Notes: generated from the sequence alone by a model not told the origin. Positions 1 to 11,783 are shown, counted from the first letter of the stretch. The stretch is 64,000 bases of DNA from Exophiala sp. HKRS030 (GCA_023897205.1 JAHWDD010000005.1:5022001-5086000); one strand, 5' to 3'. Translations and numbers: made by a program.

Positions 1-68
1 CTCGTGACAAGCCAATTTTAACTCAGTGATCGTCATCTTCCAACACCTACCATTGGCAGTTTGTCAAC

Positions 69-1144
69 ATGACCATCGTTCTCGCCGCTTCGCCGGTTTG
101 GCGTCGTGCAGCACTTCGGCCATTCAACCACCGACTTCACAAAGCTTCATATCTCCAGCTCAACACATTCTCCTCCTACATAGTCACACCTAAGGAACTA
201 AATGAGGCTCTGGGCCAGAATGCCCCAACTGCCATCTCGACTGCACCCAGAACCATCCCCTTATCAGCAGCATGGTTTATGCCAAACGATCCTCAAAAGA
301 GAACGGGTCTAGAGTCGTTTCGTAACAAAAGGATACCCACAGCTCGTTTCTTCGATATCGATGCGATAAAAGACGCAGAGTCAGAATATCCCCATATGCT
401 ACCTACTTGCGATGCATTTGCGGATGCCATGTCACATCTGGGAATCAGAAGAGACGATGAGGTAGTAGTTTACGACACGGAAGAACTGGGGATATTTTCT
501 GCCCCACGGGTTGCATGGACTCTTCGAGTGTACGGGCATCCGAAAGTACACCTACTTAACAACTTTCGGCTCTGGGTGAAAGAAGGCTACCCTGTCGAAA
601 GTGGTGTGCCTGAAGTTCCCAACCTTTCCAAGTATCCTGTGCCGAGCTACAACACTGACATGGTCGTGAAATTTGCGGAAATGAAGACGATAGGTTATGA
701 CCACGGCAAGGAAGGCGCGGAGGAGATTCAAATTCTCGATGCCCGTTCCAAGGGAAGGTGGGATGGCACTGAAGCAGAACCCCGACCAGGACTGAGCTCG
801 GGACACATGCCTGGCTCAACTAGCCTACCGTTTCAGGAACTGCTTGATCCAGAGAACAAGACCATCCTCCCGCCGGATCAACTTCGAGAAATCTTCGAAT
901 CCAAGGGGCTGGACCCGAAGAAACCGTTCATCACATCCTGTGGCACCGGTGTCACTGCTGCTATAATCGAAGCTGCCTTGAGAGAGGCTCAGTTTGGATC
1001 TGACGATGATCGTAGACTATATGACGGTAGCTGGACGTAAGTCGAAATTCTGATTGCATACATGAGATCTACACACTGACAATGTCTAGCGAATGGGCGT
1101 CCCGAGTCTCTCCTACTAGCGGCTTGATTCAAAAAACCAAATGA
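69..1144 (+). CDS. 3-mercaptopyruvate/thiosulfate sulfurtransferase (rhodanese), TUM1-like
   Basis: Two exons (69-1036, 1090-1144) join across a 53-nt GT-AG intron and give 340 aa. The layout is that of a tandem-rhodanese sulfurtransferase: an inactive N-terminal rhodanese fold (about 45-180) and a catalytic C-terminal one. The active-site loop reads SCGTGVTA with the nucleophile at Cys291. A CG(S/T)GVT loop is typical of 3-mercaptopyruvate sulfurtransferases, whereas thiosulfate-specific enzymes usually carry CRKGVT. Family role: transfer of sulfur from mercaptopyruvate to cyanide, thioredoxin or the tRNA-thiolation relay (yeast Tum1). The second exon supplies the expected C-terminal end, with WTEWASR following the conserved DGSW. 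The basic N-terminus (WRRAALRPFNHRLHK) suggests mitochondrial import. The start is the first ATG, 68 nt into the window; anything upstream is unseen. Confidence 0.9.
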
Positions 1145-1727
1145 GGGCGTGGCAATATCATCATCCCAGCCTCAAAGCCCAGCATCGGGCAAGATGGCCT
1201 CAATCCGGGATTTCTCTGTACCAACAGTTCGGCATTGCCTGTCGACAGTTCGCAAGACTTGAGAATCTATACTCGTTCGAAGCCTGTTTCCCACAAATGG
1301 CCGACCCTCGGCGCATTAGCATTGTGTCCACTTGATCAGTTGTCCTTGCATAGTATGGCAGTCAAATGAAAATCGATCAAGTCAACGTCACTCATGCAAT
1401 ACATTGTGGCACGCCCACAAAGGCATGCCCAGGAATTACGAGTTTCAATCATCACACCGAATGCGGCGGGCGTGTGTTGAAAGTACGTTCTTGTCATAGT
1501 GCCGGTCTGGTTCCTGATTTAGCGAAGGCGTGAGGCAAATTCTAATACCAATAAAATGCTATATGGTCAAACATGCTTGCAGTAAATTGCGGAGTAGCAG
1601 CATCTATCGGAAGGTGATATAAAACTCGGACCCTAGTCATAAGGATAGTATGTTCATGCGAGCAGCCCACATGGTTACCTATATACTTAGGTACGTAGAT
1701 AGTTTTGTGAATGTGACCACCAGTCCG
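1145..1727. other. intergenic region, TUM1-like to IleRS
   Basis: 583 nt between two genes on the same strand. I see no convincing coding sequence, only short open frames without family resemblance. It should hold the terminator of the first gene and the promoter of the synthetase. Confidence 0.5.
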
Positions 1728-4700
1728 ATGATCCTGAATGCTACGTACACAGTGCTTCGCCGGAGAACCTCAACGCGCACGCGGTTTTGCGATCGCTTCC
1801 CTCCGTTGCTAAATAGCTCGGAGCAAAAAGTTCCACAACTCGCAACGCGTAGACTCGGGGTACCTGGTCGAAGTACTCAGCCGGTCGTTGCGGTTATTTT
1901 GACAGAGTTTGTGACTGCGGCATCGTGGCAGGGTGTCATGACACAAACTGCTAAAGATGCGGCCAAGTATCTGAAAAATACTTTGCGGCTTCCGTCCTCC
2001 AAATTCCCACCACGTCCACCGCCTGCGGATCTCGCTCGTTACCTTCCTCGATGTGCAGATGATCTTTATGCCTGGCAGAAATTGCACCGTCCTGCCTCAA
2101 AGCCCTTTGTATTGCATGATGGCCCCCATATGCCAATGGAGATCTACATGTGGGACATGCTTTGAACAAAATCATAAAAGATATCATAGGCCGATCAAGA
2201 ATCTCACAGGGTCGAAGAGTTGATTATATTCCCGGTTGGGATTGTCATGGTCTTCCGATCGAACTTAAAGCTTTGGAACAACATGGCTGGCAGCGTGGAC
2301 AAGGAGTTGATCCCGGAGCAATCAGAAAGGCCGCCAGAAAATTTGCCTACAAAGCCGTCGAGAGACAAATGGCAGGTTTTCGTTCGTGGGGTGTGATGGG
2401 CGATTGGGCAAGCCACTGGAAGACAATGGACAAAGACTTCGAGCTGCGACAGTTGTCTGTCTTCAAAGCTATGGCACAACATGGTTTGATTTATCGAAAA
2501 CATAAACCGGTGTACTGGTCACCTTCATCGGGAACTGCTCTTGCGGAGGCCGAACTCGAATATCAAGATGACCATGTTTCTACCGCTGCTTTGGTGAAAT
2601 TTCCACTCGATAAGCCATTCGGATCAGTTCAAGAAGAAGTTCATCTCCTGATCTGGACCACTACACCTTGGACATTACCTGCCAATCAAGCAATCGCCAT
2701 CAATTCCACCATCAATTACGTCCTGGTCAAGTCGAAAATTCATGGTCATCTCATTGTTGCCCAATCAAGGATTGCATATCTAGAGGAGGCTATTGGGGAG
2801 CAAGTCGATGTCGTTCAAGACAGTGTGTCAGCGGACGTACTGATAAATGCACGCTATTCCGGTCTCCACCAGTTCGGCCGTGAGGCATCAAATCGACCAG
2901 TCATTCATGCAGACTTCGTTTCTGCAGACAGTGGCACAGGCTTGGTACATTGTGCTCCAGGTCATGGAATGGAAGATTACGATGCATTGCAACCACTTAT
3001 TAAATCCTCCATGGTGGTAGTTAAAGCTCCTGTCGACAATTTTGGTCAGTTTGACGACACAGCTTCATCTGAAGAGCCAGGATTGCTTTCCGGGCAGTCG
3101 ATATTCAAAGAGGGCAATCAGACAGTTTTGAATATGCTTCGATCAAAGAACCTTCTAGTGCATACGCATCACTTCAAGCACAAATATCCCATCGATTGGC
3201 GAACAAAAGAACCTGTTATCATTCGTGCGACAGCCCAGTGGTTCGCAGACATTTCCATCATCAAGGCTGATACTTTACGAGCTCTCGATTCGGTCGTGTT
3301 TACTCCAGAAGCTGGTAGAAATCGCCTGCGCAGCTTCGTTGAAAACAGAAGCGAGTGGTGTATGTCTCGTCAACGAGCATGGGGAGTTCCAATCCCAGCA
3401 CTGTACCACAAAGTCACAGGAGAAGCTGTAGTTACATCCGAGAGCATTCAACACATCATCAATACAATCAGCGATCGGGGAATCGACGCTTGGTGGTCTG
3501 ACGCTTCTGATGAACCTAGTTGGGTCATGCCCGGCTTGGACCCAACTGCTTTCACACGAGGCACTGACACTATGGATGTATGGTTCGACAGTGGAACAAG
3601 CTGGTCTCTGATGGGCCAGTCGTCCACACATCAGTCAGAGCCACTCGCTGACATAGTTGTTGAAGGAACAGATCAACACCGCGGTTGGTTCCAGTCCAGT
3701 CTCTTGACCAACGTGGCTTATCAGAAGTCTCTTCATCCACAGTCCATTGCGCATGCTCCATTCAAAGCAGTCACAACCCATGGCTTCACATTGGACGCAC
3801 AAGGAAAGAAGATGAGCAAGTCCTTAGGCAATGTGATTGCACCGAGTGAAATCATTGCCGGATTCGACAATGTCCCAAAGGTCGTCACTGAAAAATCGAC
3901 AAAAAAGTCACGAGAAATACATCCATTGGGACCGGACGCGCTTCGACTCTGGGTGGCAAGCAGTGACTGGACCAAGGACGTGGTGATTAGTCAAACCGTC
4001 GTCAAAACCGTTCACGCGGCTCTGGACAAATATCGTGTGACGATGAAACTACTTCTCGGCTTGTTGGGTGACTTTAAGTTGGAAAATGCGCTCCCTTATG
4101 CTCAACTGTCAATTCTTGATCAAGTAGCTCTACTTCAGCTATATAGGGTTAGCACCACGGTACAGAAGGGATACCAGGATTTGGAATTCCATAGAGCAGT
4201 CAGCGCAATCAATCGATGGGTTGCTGCTGATCTGTCTGGGTTCTACTTTGAAGCTATCAAAGATGTCTTGTATTGCGATTCGCCCACCGGGTCAAGGCGC
4301 AAAAGTGCTCAGACGACACTACATTATATCTTCAGCGAATTCCAGCACATGTTGGGACCGATCAATCCTTTACTAGTGGAGGAAAGTTGGGAACACACAC
4401 CGGATGGCTACAAGTCAGCACTGGAGCACCCGTTGCAACGAGTCTGGACGACAACGCCAAACGAGTGGAATAATTCGAGTCTGATGGACCTTCTGCCCAA
4501 AGTCTTGGCTATCAACTCAAGCGTTAAATCCGCACAAGAGAAAGCCCGTTCGGAGAAACTGATGGGCCAGTCACTTGCTTCGGACGTGGTCTTATACTTG
4601 TCTCCAGAGGCATCATTATCGAACATTACGAGAGAGACGTGGAGCGAGATTTTCGTGGTCTCTGATGTCCAAGTTGTGGTGGGGGAGGATTTTGAAGAAA

Positions 4701-4960
4701 GTGCCAAACATGAGCAAATGGCACAACATCGAACGTGGTCCCACTACAGCAAGATCGAGTTTCCGGAGGGAAATGTTGTTGGAATTGCTCTGGTCACAAG
4801 TCCTACTGGCGGCAAATGCGCACGATGTTGGAAGCATGTAGTCGATACTGCACCACAGGAAGAGTCTCCGAACGTACGGTCGCCCGTGGCAGCGGAGATT
4901 GATGAGAAGGCTCCCTTGTGTCAGCGCTGTACCGATGTTGTAGCTGAATTCCATCAGTGA
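1728..4960 (+). CDS. ISM1: mitochondrial isoleucyl-tRNA synthetase, broken by one frameshift
   Basis: Class I aminoacyl-tRNA synthetase charging tRNA-Ile in the mitochondrion. The N-terminal part ends in FVLHDGP and the rest resumes one frame over at YANGDLHVGHALNKI. The break lies in the C run 2123-2127; one extra C restores the universal HDGPPYANG(D/N)LHxGH block. The rest is complete: HVGH (HIGH) motif, a long CP1 editing insertion, KMSKS at about 3808, a tRNA-binding C-domain, and a C-terminal zinc finger with two CxxC pairs (CARCW, LCQRC). The length, about 1077 aa, fits a mitochondrial/bacterial-type IleRS. The start is uncertain: the ATG at 1728 gives an Arg-rich presequence, the frame is open back to 1650, and the ATG at 1938 would omit targeting. 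The break looks like a sequence error, not decay, because both flanks are well conserved. Confidence 0.88.
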
Positions 4961-5705
4961 ATCATTGCTGGGCGGTAAGAGTTGCGATCTTCATATACCC
5001 TGTACCAATACCAAAATCTCTTGTTCTATAGTCCCTGTTCATTCAAATTTCTACAAAGATCTACCTCATTCGACTTCGCAAGCGGTGTTTCATTGTCTGC
5101 TTCATTGGTGGGCTTGTGCGGCTCCATTCATGGCATCAACGGCACGGCCCCGAGTGATCTCTGTGTGTTGAATATTTATAATCGTGTTTCGCTCACAGAC
5201 TCACAATTTCCATGTTTATAACTTGCTGTCTGGTAGTAACTCCATGGATAGATTCTATCCCTCGAGGACCACGGACCCAACGCCGTCGTACCGCCAACCC
5301 CACTCAGACGGTATAGGAGACCGGTATACCGATATCAGGCATCACGGAATTTTTGTCCACGCACGGAAATTAGGCGGAAATATCCTTCGTATTTGTAAAT
5401 CCGCGATGCGGGGTACGAGTATTCTTGAGCCATTTGTCGACGTAATGTCACCATCTCTCTCATTCCATCTGTAACTCATGCTATTGTTTTTCTTGATTGC
5501 AAGTTCTTCGTCATTTTTATTGTTTCTACTTACTTTTCTTTTCTTTCTTAACGAAAGCGAAATATACATCTCCACTCCTCGAACTCTCTATTAACCTCAA
5601 AAACATCGTGCCGGTCCGTCTCTCGTCAGCCACAGCAGTGAACCATTTCCCCGCTCAGCCAACACCACCCACGAGCCAACAGCAAGCAACCGATACCAAC
5701 ACAAG
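4961..5705. other. intergenic region with pyrimidine-rich leader before the aldo-keto reductase
   Basis: 745 nt. A T/C-rich stretch (about 5490-5570) precedes the aldo-keto reductase start and looks like a fungal core promoter or 5' UTR. No gene is supported here. Confidence 0.4.
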
Positions 5706-6953
5706 ATGCCACTCATCCCTACCACCGATGCGACAAGCGGCAAGCCGCGCGTGATACTGGGTTTAATGACATTCGGCCCACCAGGGACCGAAGCCAAAGG
5801 CGCGCGCATCACCACTCTGGACGATTACAACGCCAACCTGGACTACCTGCAATCACGTGGCTACAATGAAGTCGACACGGCACGGATGTACATTCACGGT
5901 GACCAAGAAGCGTGGACGCGCGAAGCACGTTGGAAGGACCGGGGCTTGAAGCTCGCGACCAAAGCCTACCCTGTGACGCCTGGCGACCACTCGCCCGAGA
6001 AGCTGCGTGCGTCGCTGGAGACGAGCTTGAAGGAGCTCGGCACCGACACAGTCGACATCTTCTACCTGCACGCCCCGACCGGAGTGTACCATTCAAAGAC
6101 ACGGCGAGGGCGTTGAACGAATTGTTCAAGGAAGGGAAATTCGTCGAGTTGGGATTGAGCAATTTCGCCGCTTGGGAGGTTGCTGAGTTCTGGACCATTG
6201 CCGATGAGAACGGGTGGGTCAAGCCGACCATTTATCAGGCCATGTATAATGCCATCACGAGGGATATCGAAACAGAACTGGTACCCGCTTTGAGGAAATT
6301 CAAGATTGATCTTGTCGTTTACAACCCGGTGAGTCGATCCGCGAGTCAGTTTTTCTAAGAGAAAAACGTACAACCACAATCTTTGAAGTTCACATCACAG
6401 AAACAGTACTGACATACGCATCCAAACAGCTCGCGGGCGGTGTTTTCAGCGGCAAATATAAGTCAAAAACAGAAGTTCCCACAGAGGGACGCTTCTCGGC
6501 GACCAACGACAGGCAAGGTCAGGTAAGTACCGCAATCCACTCCCTCTTTACCAAACCATGAAAATCCCAGCGAAAATGTACTCCTTAAACCCCCATTTGG
6601 ATAACGCACTCAGCTTTTTAAACTCTAACCAAATATTTCCTTCGATGCAGATGTACCGCAGCCGATACTTCCAGGACGAGACGTTCGCCGCTCTACAACT
6701 GATCGAACCGGTCGTAGCGAAGCACAACCTGACCTTGATCGAGGTGGCTCTCCGCTGGGTGGTGAACCATTCGATCCTCAAATTCACCGACGGCGGCAAC
6801 GACGGGATTATTCTCGGTGTCAGCAGTCTATCCCAACTGCAGACCAACCTCGAGGCTCTGGAAAAGGGTCCGCTGCCCCAAGAGGTTGTCGATATACTGG
6901 ACGAGGCGTGGAACACTCTGTTCAAGGGAAGGAGTCCGCTTTATTGGCGATAG
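5706..6953 (+). CDS. aldo-keto reductase, AKR7/aflatoxin-aldehyde-reductase type, one frameshift
   Basis: NADPH-dependent carbonyl reductase of the AKR superfamily. Three exons (5706-6328, 6430-6522, 6651-6953) with GT-AG introns give 339 aa once one base is restored. The catalytic tetrad is visible: Asp57 and Tyr62 (VDTARMY), Lys86 (ATKAYP), His122 (YLHAP). The sequence YNPLAGGVFSGKY spans the first splice site and is typical of the AKR7 group (fungal 'aflatoxin B1 aldehyde reductase'-like proteins). The frame breaks just after LHAP at the C run 6073-6076; an added C gives LHAPDRSVPFKDT, the normal continuation, and brings the exons into phase. The physiological substrate is unknown. No secondary-metabolite genes surround it, so the aflatoxin name should be taken only as a family label. 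Confidence 0.88.
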
Positions 6954-7612
6954 ATATGGCTCGCGTGGAAGTGGGCCTTGTGTTGTCGGACCTAAGTACG
7001 GACAATCTGTCGAGCACTGTCAACAGAGGTGTGCAGAATGCAAGCGGCTTTCAAGTGGCTTCTGACTCCTGTTTCATGGTTTATCGATTAAAGAGCACAC
7101 GCACACATGTTAATTTGATCTACCTACTTCGTCCTTGAGACGAAACGCAGGGTCGCTGGATAGAAAAATATCGTGCTGAGTAACGCTTAGATATTTCTGC
7201 AACAGAACCGAACATCCACTAGTCATCATGGCGCTCTACTGTAATTCGCATAGTCGAAATTGCAAAACCATAACCCGAGTGGGGAATAACGTCAAAGAAG
7301 CATTACTCAGTTTCATGTTTCGTTCTGGACCTTGTAATACGTAGAGGGAATCACCCTGTTTTAAGGGGCTGCAGCCTTGCGTGCGTAGGCTTTGCCCGCA
7401 ACACTATACACCTGGCTGGAATACGAAAGGGGTTCTGACAAGGGAATGGAGCACCGCACATGTGCATTTGGTGTTCCATCGCCGGAATGACTTCGGAATT
7501 CATGTGCACATATGAAGTGGAGATATTTAGTCTCCGTGTCAACATTGTGACAATTATGTTTGCCAGCTTCAAATTTCTTATCTGGCAGCGGCATATATAC
7601 AACGCCCAACAA
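6954..7612. other. convergent intergenic region
   Basis: 659 nt between the 3' ends of the aldo-keto reductase and the NBS1-like gene. No coding potential recognised; it should contain both polyadenylation regions. Confidence 0.4.
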
Positions 7613-10315
7613 CTAGGCACCAGCTCCAGCGAGTCTTCCTCTCCGACCACGTCTTGCACGGCTACCAAAGCGGAATTTCATATCATCGCTATCGTCCTCG
7701 TCACTATCTGTATCTTTCACCACCGTCACGGGTAATGTCTTTTGTCGTTTAGGAGCACTTGAGCTTGCGCTTGAAGTTGCAGCTCTTTTGCCATTCATCT
7801 TGGCTCCTGTTGTAGTTGATCTCAATGTGTCTGTATCGGCTTGCGTTTGAGACATTTGTTGGTTAATGGAAATCTCTTCGTCATCGTTGAGATCGACTGT
7901 GGCAGCATGCTTGTCTGCAGCCCGAGTCCGACGCGGAGTGTCAGGATCAATGTCGTGTTCAACGATTGCGGCAGCTTCGCGCTGCAGACGCATCGTAGCC
8001 GGGCTTGTGCGAGATGAATGCTCTTCGCGAATTTGACGTTCCATCTCCTCGTCAGACTGAACCAAACTCTGACTGCGGCCAGTCGTCCTTCCATTCGACT
8101 TTTGTGTTTGACTTTGGGTTCGCTGACTCCTTGCCTCCTTTTGTCTTTTCTTCTCTCTCTCCCGTTCCTTCTGTTCTTCAGTTTTGTCCCAGTATTTTTC
8201 CCCGATACCGAAATCGTTGCGTTTGACTGCAATCAGAGGTACAATGACTTTGCTCGCGTGTCCACGGCGTTGCGAAGGTTCTCCCTTTCGACGAAAGCCC
8301 TTGAAATTCTTTCTGCCATTCCATTTTGGATCCCATTCTCCGGCTCTATGATTACCTGACACTATTCTTTGACTGTTGGTTTTGTCACGCAGTGGCAAGT
8401 CCATGATTACGACTTCAACAAGATTGGCAGGCCCATTATCGTTGACGTCAATAGGATCGTGTAGACGTTCTTCATTTCGTTTTGCTGCCTGCTCCGCTTC
8501 CTCGCGACGAGCGTCTAACGCCTTACGGACATCAATTTCTCGCTCTTTTTTCTTTCGAGGGAGTCTTGGAAGCGGCGGGACAATGTCATCAATGCTGTCT
8601 GCTCTACCCCCTGCTCGTGCTTCAGCTAATTTACGTTTCTTGAACGCTGTGGCTGCAGGTAAAAGATCATCGATCTCTTCGGCGAAATCATTCATACGTT
8701 CTTCGCTGGTGGACCTTTGTCGCTTTCGGTTCGACACTGGTGGCTCTTCCTTGACCGCTGTCGACGAAGAAGGTCCTTTCTTATCAATATCTTCGAATTC
8801 AGACCGGGATGCCGGTCTACTGTCCTCGTCATCATCGTCATCATATGCAGCAACAGCGTCAGGGTCAAAACCGTCATCGAAATCCTTGAAGCGACTTCCC
8901 TGTGTGAATCTCGAACGCTGATACGGTCGAGGAGCAGGAGATGTATCACCACTGGCTTGACTCAATGGAAGATGTGGCAACGCCGACCCGGAGACTTCTA
9001 CGTTAGGCTGAGCCGAAGAGCTTGCGGTAGGAGCTGACTGAGGCTTGGCTGGTCGACCGCTGGAGGCCGATACTGATCGAGAGATAGCGTCAGAGTGACC
9101 ATTGCTGCTTCTCTCCGCAGCGATGGTTCTATCGGTGCGAGTATCAAGGGACCGGTTAGGTACCAGGGAATTGACTGCCGTTGAAGGGGGTGCAACTCGC
9201 CCTTCAGTGGTGCTCTCGAAGGGAATGGCCTGTCTCAATAAAGACGCATCATTGGCGAGGATGGCATCTAAGAACTCGGATTGGTCAATAGCACGTTGGT
9301 CCATTTTCAGAGCAGTCTCATTGACAAGTGAGTTTGTCCATTCCTGAACATCCTCCTTGCCCGTCCACCGTACCAGTATCGGCTTGTCGCTGTCGTTATT
9401 TTCTTGGTTGCCTCGGTTCTTTTGACTTCCAGCATTCTGAATAAATTCCAACAATTGTTCAACCGAAGTGGATCCAGCTTGTACCTTGAACAATAATGCT
9501 TTCCCGTGGCCGGTAGTAACGACTGGGAGAAGATTATCATACTGTGTTTGGTCGCCAAAGATAAAGGTATATCCTTCGAAAACATTGAGACGAGAGGAAT
9601 CCGGCTGGTATGATGCAACGGGTCTGATTGTTGGCTCACGACCTGGAGGAGGTAAGTGGTCTTTGGGATCTGGCCATGAATGATCAAAGTCGAGTTCCAG
9701 TGGTGAAAGATTCTCCTCCTGGCTCAGGGTTGTGGGAGTTACAACATAATCTAGAGCATCAAGGTAGGATTCAGAGACAAGGTGCTTGCCAGAAATTAAG
9801 GCCTGTAAACCCTTGGCAGTATTTCTCTTGTTTGCGACGACATGTGTTGTATAATCGATGAGGAAATCGCTGGTGGCTTTGATGTCGTAAGATTGGACTC
9901 TCGCTTGTTTCGATTTCAACAACCCAGCCTTGATCTCCTTCTTGAGTAAGTTGAAGGTCAAGATGCACGGTTCCCACTTGATGATGATTTCGTGAGGACA
10001 ATTCCCAGGTCTGACTGAATTCTCATGGCTTTTCAATTCCCTGGTGGCGTTCTTTATCACTTCGTTGTTGACCAAGGTACCACTCTTCGAGTTCTGGTCT
10101 TGGATTCGTATCTTGGACCTCGCATGGATGTGAGCCACATCGCCGTCGGCGACAGGATCGACTTCGATAATGAAGTGCTTCCGTGATACAGTCTTGTGAT
10201 CAATTGCAAACCGAACACCCTCTCGTTTGACTCGGCCGAACAAGTATTTCTGACCAGGCTTTAGCCACATGCGTTTCCCCTGGAGGAAATCTCCATTGGA
10301 TTCGAGAATCCACAT
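7613..10315 (-). CDS. Nbs1/nibrin-like FHA-BRCT DNA double-strand-break repair protein
   Basis: Intronless, 900 aa from the ATG at 10315; the frame is open further upstream, but MWILESNGDFL is the natural FHA-domain start. An FHA domain (about 15-105) carries the phosphopeptide-binding signature GRVKREGVRFAID and VSRKH. Two BRCT-like segments follow (about 125-205 and 235-330). The middle is long, acidic and Ser-rich. A basic NFKGFRRKG segment near residue 670 matches the Mre11-binding NFKxF region of Nbs1. The C-terminus has an acidic patch followed by KFRFGS, resembling the Tel1/ATM-binding acidic-FxF module. Inferred role: third subunit of the MRN complex at DNA ends and checkpoint activator in the nucleus. 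It is divergent from the RPEL gene, with 816 nt between starts. Confidence 0.85.
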   Translation of the reverse strand: MWILESNGDFLQGKRMWLKPGQKYLFGRVKREGVRFAIDHKTVSRKHFIIEVDPVADGDVAHIHARSKIRIQDQNSKSGTLVNNEVIKNATRELKSHENSVRPGNCPHEIIIKWEPCILTFNLLKKEIKAGLLKSKQARVQSYDIKATSDFLIDYTTHVVANKRNTAKGLQALISGKHLVSESYLDALDYVVTPTTLSQEENLSPLELDFDHSWPDPKDHLPPPGREPTIRPVASYQPDSSRLNVFEGYTFIFGDQTQYDNLLPVVTTGHGKALLFKVQAGSTSVEQLLEFIQNAGSQKNRGNQENNDSDKPILVRWTGKEDVQEWTNSLVNETALKMDQRAIDQSEFLDAILANDASLLRQAIPFESTTEGRVAPPSTAVNSLVPNRSLDTRTDRTIAAERSSNGHSDAISRSVSASSGRPAKPQSAPTASSSAQPNVEVSGSALPHLPLSQASGDTSPAPRPYQRSRFTQGSRFKDFDDGFDPDAVAAYDDDDDEDSRPASRSEFEDIDKKGPSSSTAVKEEPPVSNRKRQRSTSEERMNDFAEEIDDLLPAATAFKKRKLAEARAGGRADSIDDIVPPLPRLPRKKKEREIDVRKALDARREEAEQAAKRNEERLHDPIDVNDNGPANLVEVVIMDLPLRDKTNSQRIVSGNHRAGEWDPKWNGRKNFKGFRRKGEPSQRRGHASKVIVPLIAVKRNDFGIGEKYWDKTEEQKEREREKKRQKEARSQRTQSQTQKSNGRTTGRSQSLVQSDEEMERQIREEHSSRTSPATMRLQREAAAIVEHDIDPDTPRRTRAADKHAATVDLNDDEEISINQQMSQTQADTDTLRSTTTGAKMNGKRAATSSASSSAPKRQKTLPVTVVKDTDSDEDDSDDMKFRFGSRARRGRRGRLAGAGA

Positions 10316-11131
10316 GGTGAACTCATGGTAGGTGAAAAGGAGGACGAGAAACGGAGGAGAAACAAGGACAGACTCGAGGAGCTGGGAATGGTGATGTCGA
10401 AGCCAATGATGCAGATCTTGGTCGCAGGCAGGCAGGAATACTACGCGGTGACAAAATCGCCAAATTGACACGAAAAACGTGACGAGTGCCTAATCCAAGT
10501 CGGACATTCTGGAGGGTGACTTACTGACTAACACGAAACTGATTTAGTCGTCGGCTGATCATCAAGGCTTACCTCCCGGGTGCCTAGCTACTGCCTGGGT
10601 TGACGAACCCAGCACCTACGGAGTACAGTCACTAACTAGCTTGGCGGCCACAGTTGACCGGCAGGAGTTAGTAAAAGCCTTGTAGGTCCGCTGGTGCCGG
10701 TGGCTGCTTCAGGTGCGGGGACAAACAGGGCATGCTTCGACTGGTGCGGGGGACAATGATGTTAGAGGGAATTTCAAGTAACCGCATCAACAGGCAGGCC
10801 ATGTACTCGTCGTGAGCGCCGTCATGGGGCTAAGGAGGCCGCTTGAGGGTCCAGGCGTCCCTTCATATACGCCTTGGCCTTTTGGGTCCTCGAATTCCAG
10901 GTTCTCTGGCCCCTCCATTGGCCTGCGACGTCAGCACGAAGGCCGCGGCCGTGAGCTGCTGTGACACCAAACAAGTACTGACTTCTCGTATTCCAACTCA
11001 AGTTCCTCAGCTTCAAAACATAAAAGCCCACCTGACCACCTAACAGCTACGTTTCCACAAGTCAACTTGGTTGGCGTCCTGCCTTAACAACTATTTGTCC
11101 CTTGATAAAGCCAGCAAAATTCATTTCCGTC
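10316..11131. promoter_or_regulatory. divergent promoter region, NBS1-like / RPEL gene
   Basis: 816 nt between two divergent starts. It includes a TACGGAGTA motif (about 10618-10626) that recurs in several intergenic regions of this window. No gene is seen. Confidence 0.4.
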
Positions 11132-11662
11132 ATGTCCGATCCCACTCCCGATCTCAAGGTCGATGAAACTCCCATCTCTCCACTCGAACGCCGCAACTCG
11201 CTCGAGAAGCATCTCCAGCACCGTCCAGAGGCTCAGGACCTGAAGAACAGACACATCCTCCTTGACACTAACGCGGCTCCGTATGTCTATCAATGACGGC
11301 TTGGCCAAGTTCCTTCGACTATGCTAACATTGTCTACAGCGCCCTTCAAGCCAAGCAGCTGGAACTCGAACGTCAGCAGCACACGGACAATCTCAGAAAG
11401 CACCTTGAGAAGCGTCCGGAGCGGGACGAGTTGGTAGAACGTGAGTTTGGTTTTCCTTGGTCAACAATTACAACCTAATCATCCAACAGGAAACATCCTA
11501 CCTGAAAGCAATGCGGCCCCAGCGTTACTGGCCAGCCAAAAGAGTCTTGACCGACACATGAGAGCAGATAGCCTTGAACATAAGATTCAAGCAAGACCAA
11601 AACCAGAACAGTTGATCAAGGAGGGCATTCTGGAAGAGGGTGAAAATCCCATTAAGGACTAA
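11132..11662 (+). CDS. small RPEL-repeat protein (putative G-actin-binding)
   Basis: Three exons (11132-11280, 11340-11440, 11490-11662) with GT-AG introns of 59 and 49 nt give 140 aa with matching phases. The protein consists almost wholly of three similar units: HLQHRPEAQDLKNRHIL, HLEKRPERDELVERNIL and a third around ARPKPEQLIKEGIL. Each matches the RPEL consensus (RPxxxEL plus a helix), the element by which MRTF and Phactr proteins bind G-actin. The repeats are spaced about 40-45 aa apart and each of the first two is followed by N-A-A-P. There is no other domain, signal peptide or membrane segment. Similar short RPEL proteins occur in other ascomycetes; their function is not established as far as I know. 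Actin binding is inference from the motif. Confidence 0.82.
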
Positions 11663-11763
11663 ATTGCTTTCGGTCGCAAACTATTGTCTAACGGTGCCAC
11701 ATGCTTCAGTAGCTCACAGATATAGCCCAGGATCTGGCACAGACATATGACTTAGGAAGGAAG

Positions 11764-11783
11764 GAATGAATGAATGAATGAAA
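11764..11783. repeat. (GAAT)n tetranucleotide microsatellite
   Basis: Five consecutive GAAT-type units between the 3' ends of the RPEL and TRAX genes. Confidence 0.8.

Noticed and set aside
2110..2165. Programmed frameshifting in IleRS
   Set aside because: Same one-base G/C loss is seen in many unrelated genes; no slippery site and stimulatory structure is needed to explain it.
5706..6953. Aflatoxin or other secondary-metabolite cluster
   Set aside because: Neighbours are housekeeping genes; the reductase name reflects only family similarity.
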